NCBI RefSeq assembly: GCF_001507545.1
Contig: NZ_LQBP01000003.1
Coordinates: 186,001 to 250,000, forward strand
Direction of reading: 5' to 3'
DNA: 64,000 bases
From: Ruegeria profundi
GTDB lineage: Bacteria; Pseudomonadota; Alphaproteobacteria; Rhodobacterales; Rhodobacteraceae
The notes under the pieces: generated by a model
What the model saw: the letters and a program-made list of their open reading frames with translations, nothing else
What the model was told of the DNA's origin: nothing
Databases searched by the model: none
Part shown: positions 63,944-64,000 of the stretch, piece by piece
Layout: each line of letters starts with the position of its first letter
Numbering within the stretch: the first letter of the stretch is position 1
Translations under genes and position numbers: made by a program

Positions 63944-64000
63944 AGGGTATGAGTAAGGATACTCACAGTGAACCTTTAGTTTACAATGAGTTAGGCTTTG

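Larger units (their letters stand above)
61335..64000. mobile_element. Left end of an integrative element at tRNA-Leu
   Basis: Immediately after tRNA-Leu come a tyrosine integrase, an Mrr-type endonuclease and non-coding DNA with tandem repeats. Base composition and codon use drop towards A/T compared with the preceding 60 kb (more AAA, GAA, AAT codons). The element continues past the window end. Confidence 0.75.

Overview
Organism. The window is a chromosomal segment of an alphaproteobacterium of the Rhodobacteraceae, most likely the marine Roseobacter group (Ruegeria-like; the genus cannot be fixed from the sequence alone). The basis is gene content and order (hflK-hflC-DUF2065-degP, glyQ/glyS with a gltS-type gene between them, folB-folP-glmM, ctaD next to DUF2244 and yqeY genes), an alphaproteobacterial SAM-II riboswitch, a GTTC-N7-GTTC LexA box, an FnrL box, and a family-typical GC-rich intergenic element. 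Coding density is high and almost everything up to about 61.3 kb looks like ordinary core genome. Layout. 1-10 kb: thiamine pyrophosphokinase (cut by the window edge), a DMT exporter, serine dehydratase with a GST, ribose-5-P isomerase, glutathione reductase, and the membrane protein quality-control block hflK-hflC-DUF2065-degP. 10-19 kb: a Crp-type regulator, septation protein IspZ, a second DMT transporter, ftsY, lysoplasmalogenase-like gene, xseA/purD divergent pair, an FG-GAP protein and a 2Fe-2S ferredoxin. 19-26 kb: a LexA-boxed remnant of dnaE2, a Hint-domain protein, a nu-type GST, metZ under a SAM-II riboswitch followed by what looks like an intrinsic terminator, folE2, and an Ala/Lys/Pro-rich histone-H1-like protein behind a PhaR-type operator. 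26-40 kb: trkH and a TPP enzyme in one operon, a degenerate trypsin-like protein, glyQ/glyS separated by marC, a small membrane protein and gltS, a PPDK-like enzyme with a degenerate ATP-grasp half, and a SleB-type hydrolase. 40-51 kb: folB (with an extra C-terminal kinase-like domain), folP, glmM, a third DMT transporter, ilvC, two tandem Lrp regulators, a HutC-type regulator divergent from a class V aminotransferase, a UbiH-type monooxygenase, and a HAD nucleotidase. 51-61 kb: an FCD regulator, a BcsA-like glycosyltransferase with an N-terminal MshEN-like region, carA, yqeY, DUF2244, ctaD behind an FnrL box, a HIT protein, lipB and two DsbA-family proteins. 61.2-64 kb: tRNA-Leu(GAG) is followed directly by a tyrosine integrase, an Mrr-type restriction endonuclease and a short tandem repeat array; this is the left end of an integrated element that runs off the window. 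How the parts fit. Several genes share sulfur and redox themes (metZ, gor, GSTs, ferredoxin, DsbA-like proteins). Folate genes occur in two places (folE2; folB-folP). The most interesting leads are the PhaF-like protein with a PhaR-type operator, the FolB fusion beside folP with no folK in view, the SAM-II riboswitch with a terminator, the SOS-cassette scar, the PPDK-like protein with a decayed ATP-grasp, and the tRNA-Leu island. No wholly unknown multi-gene system is evident.
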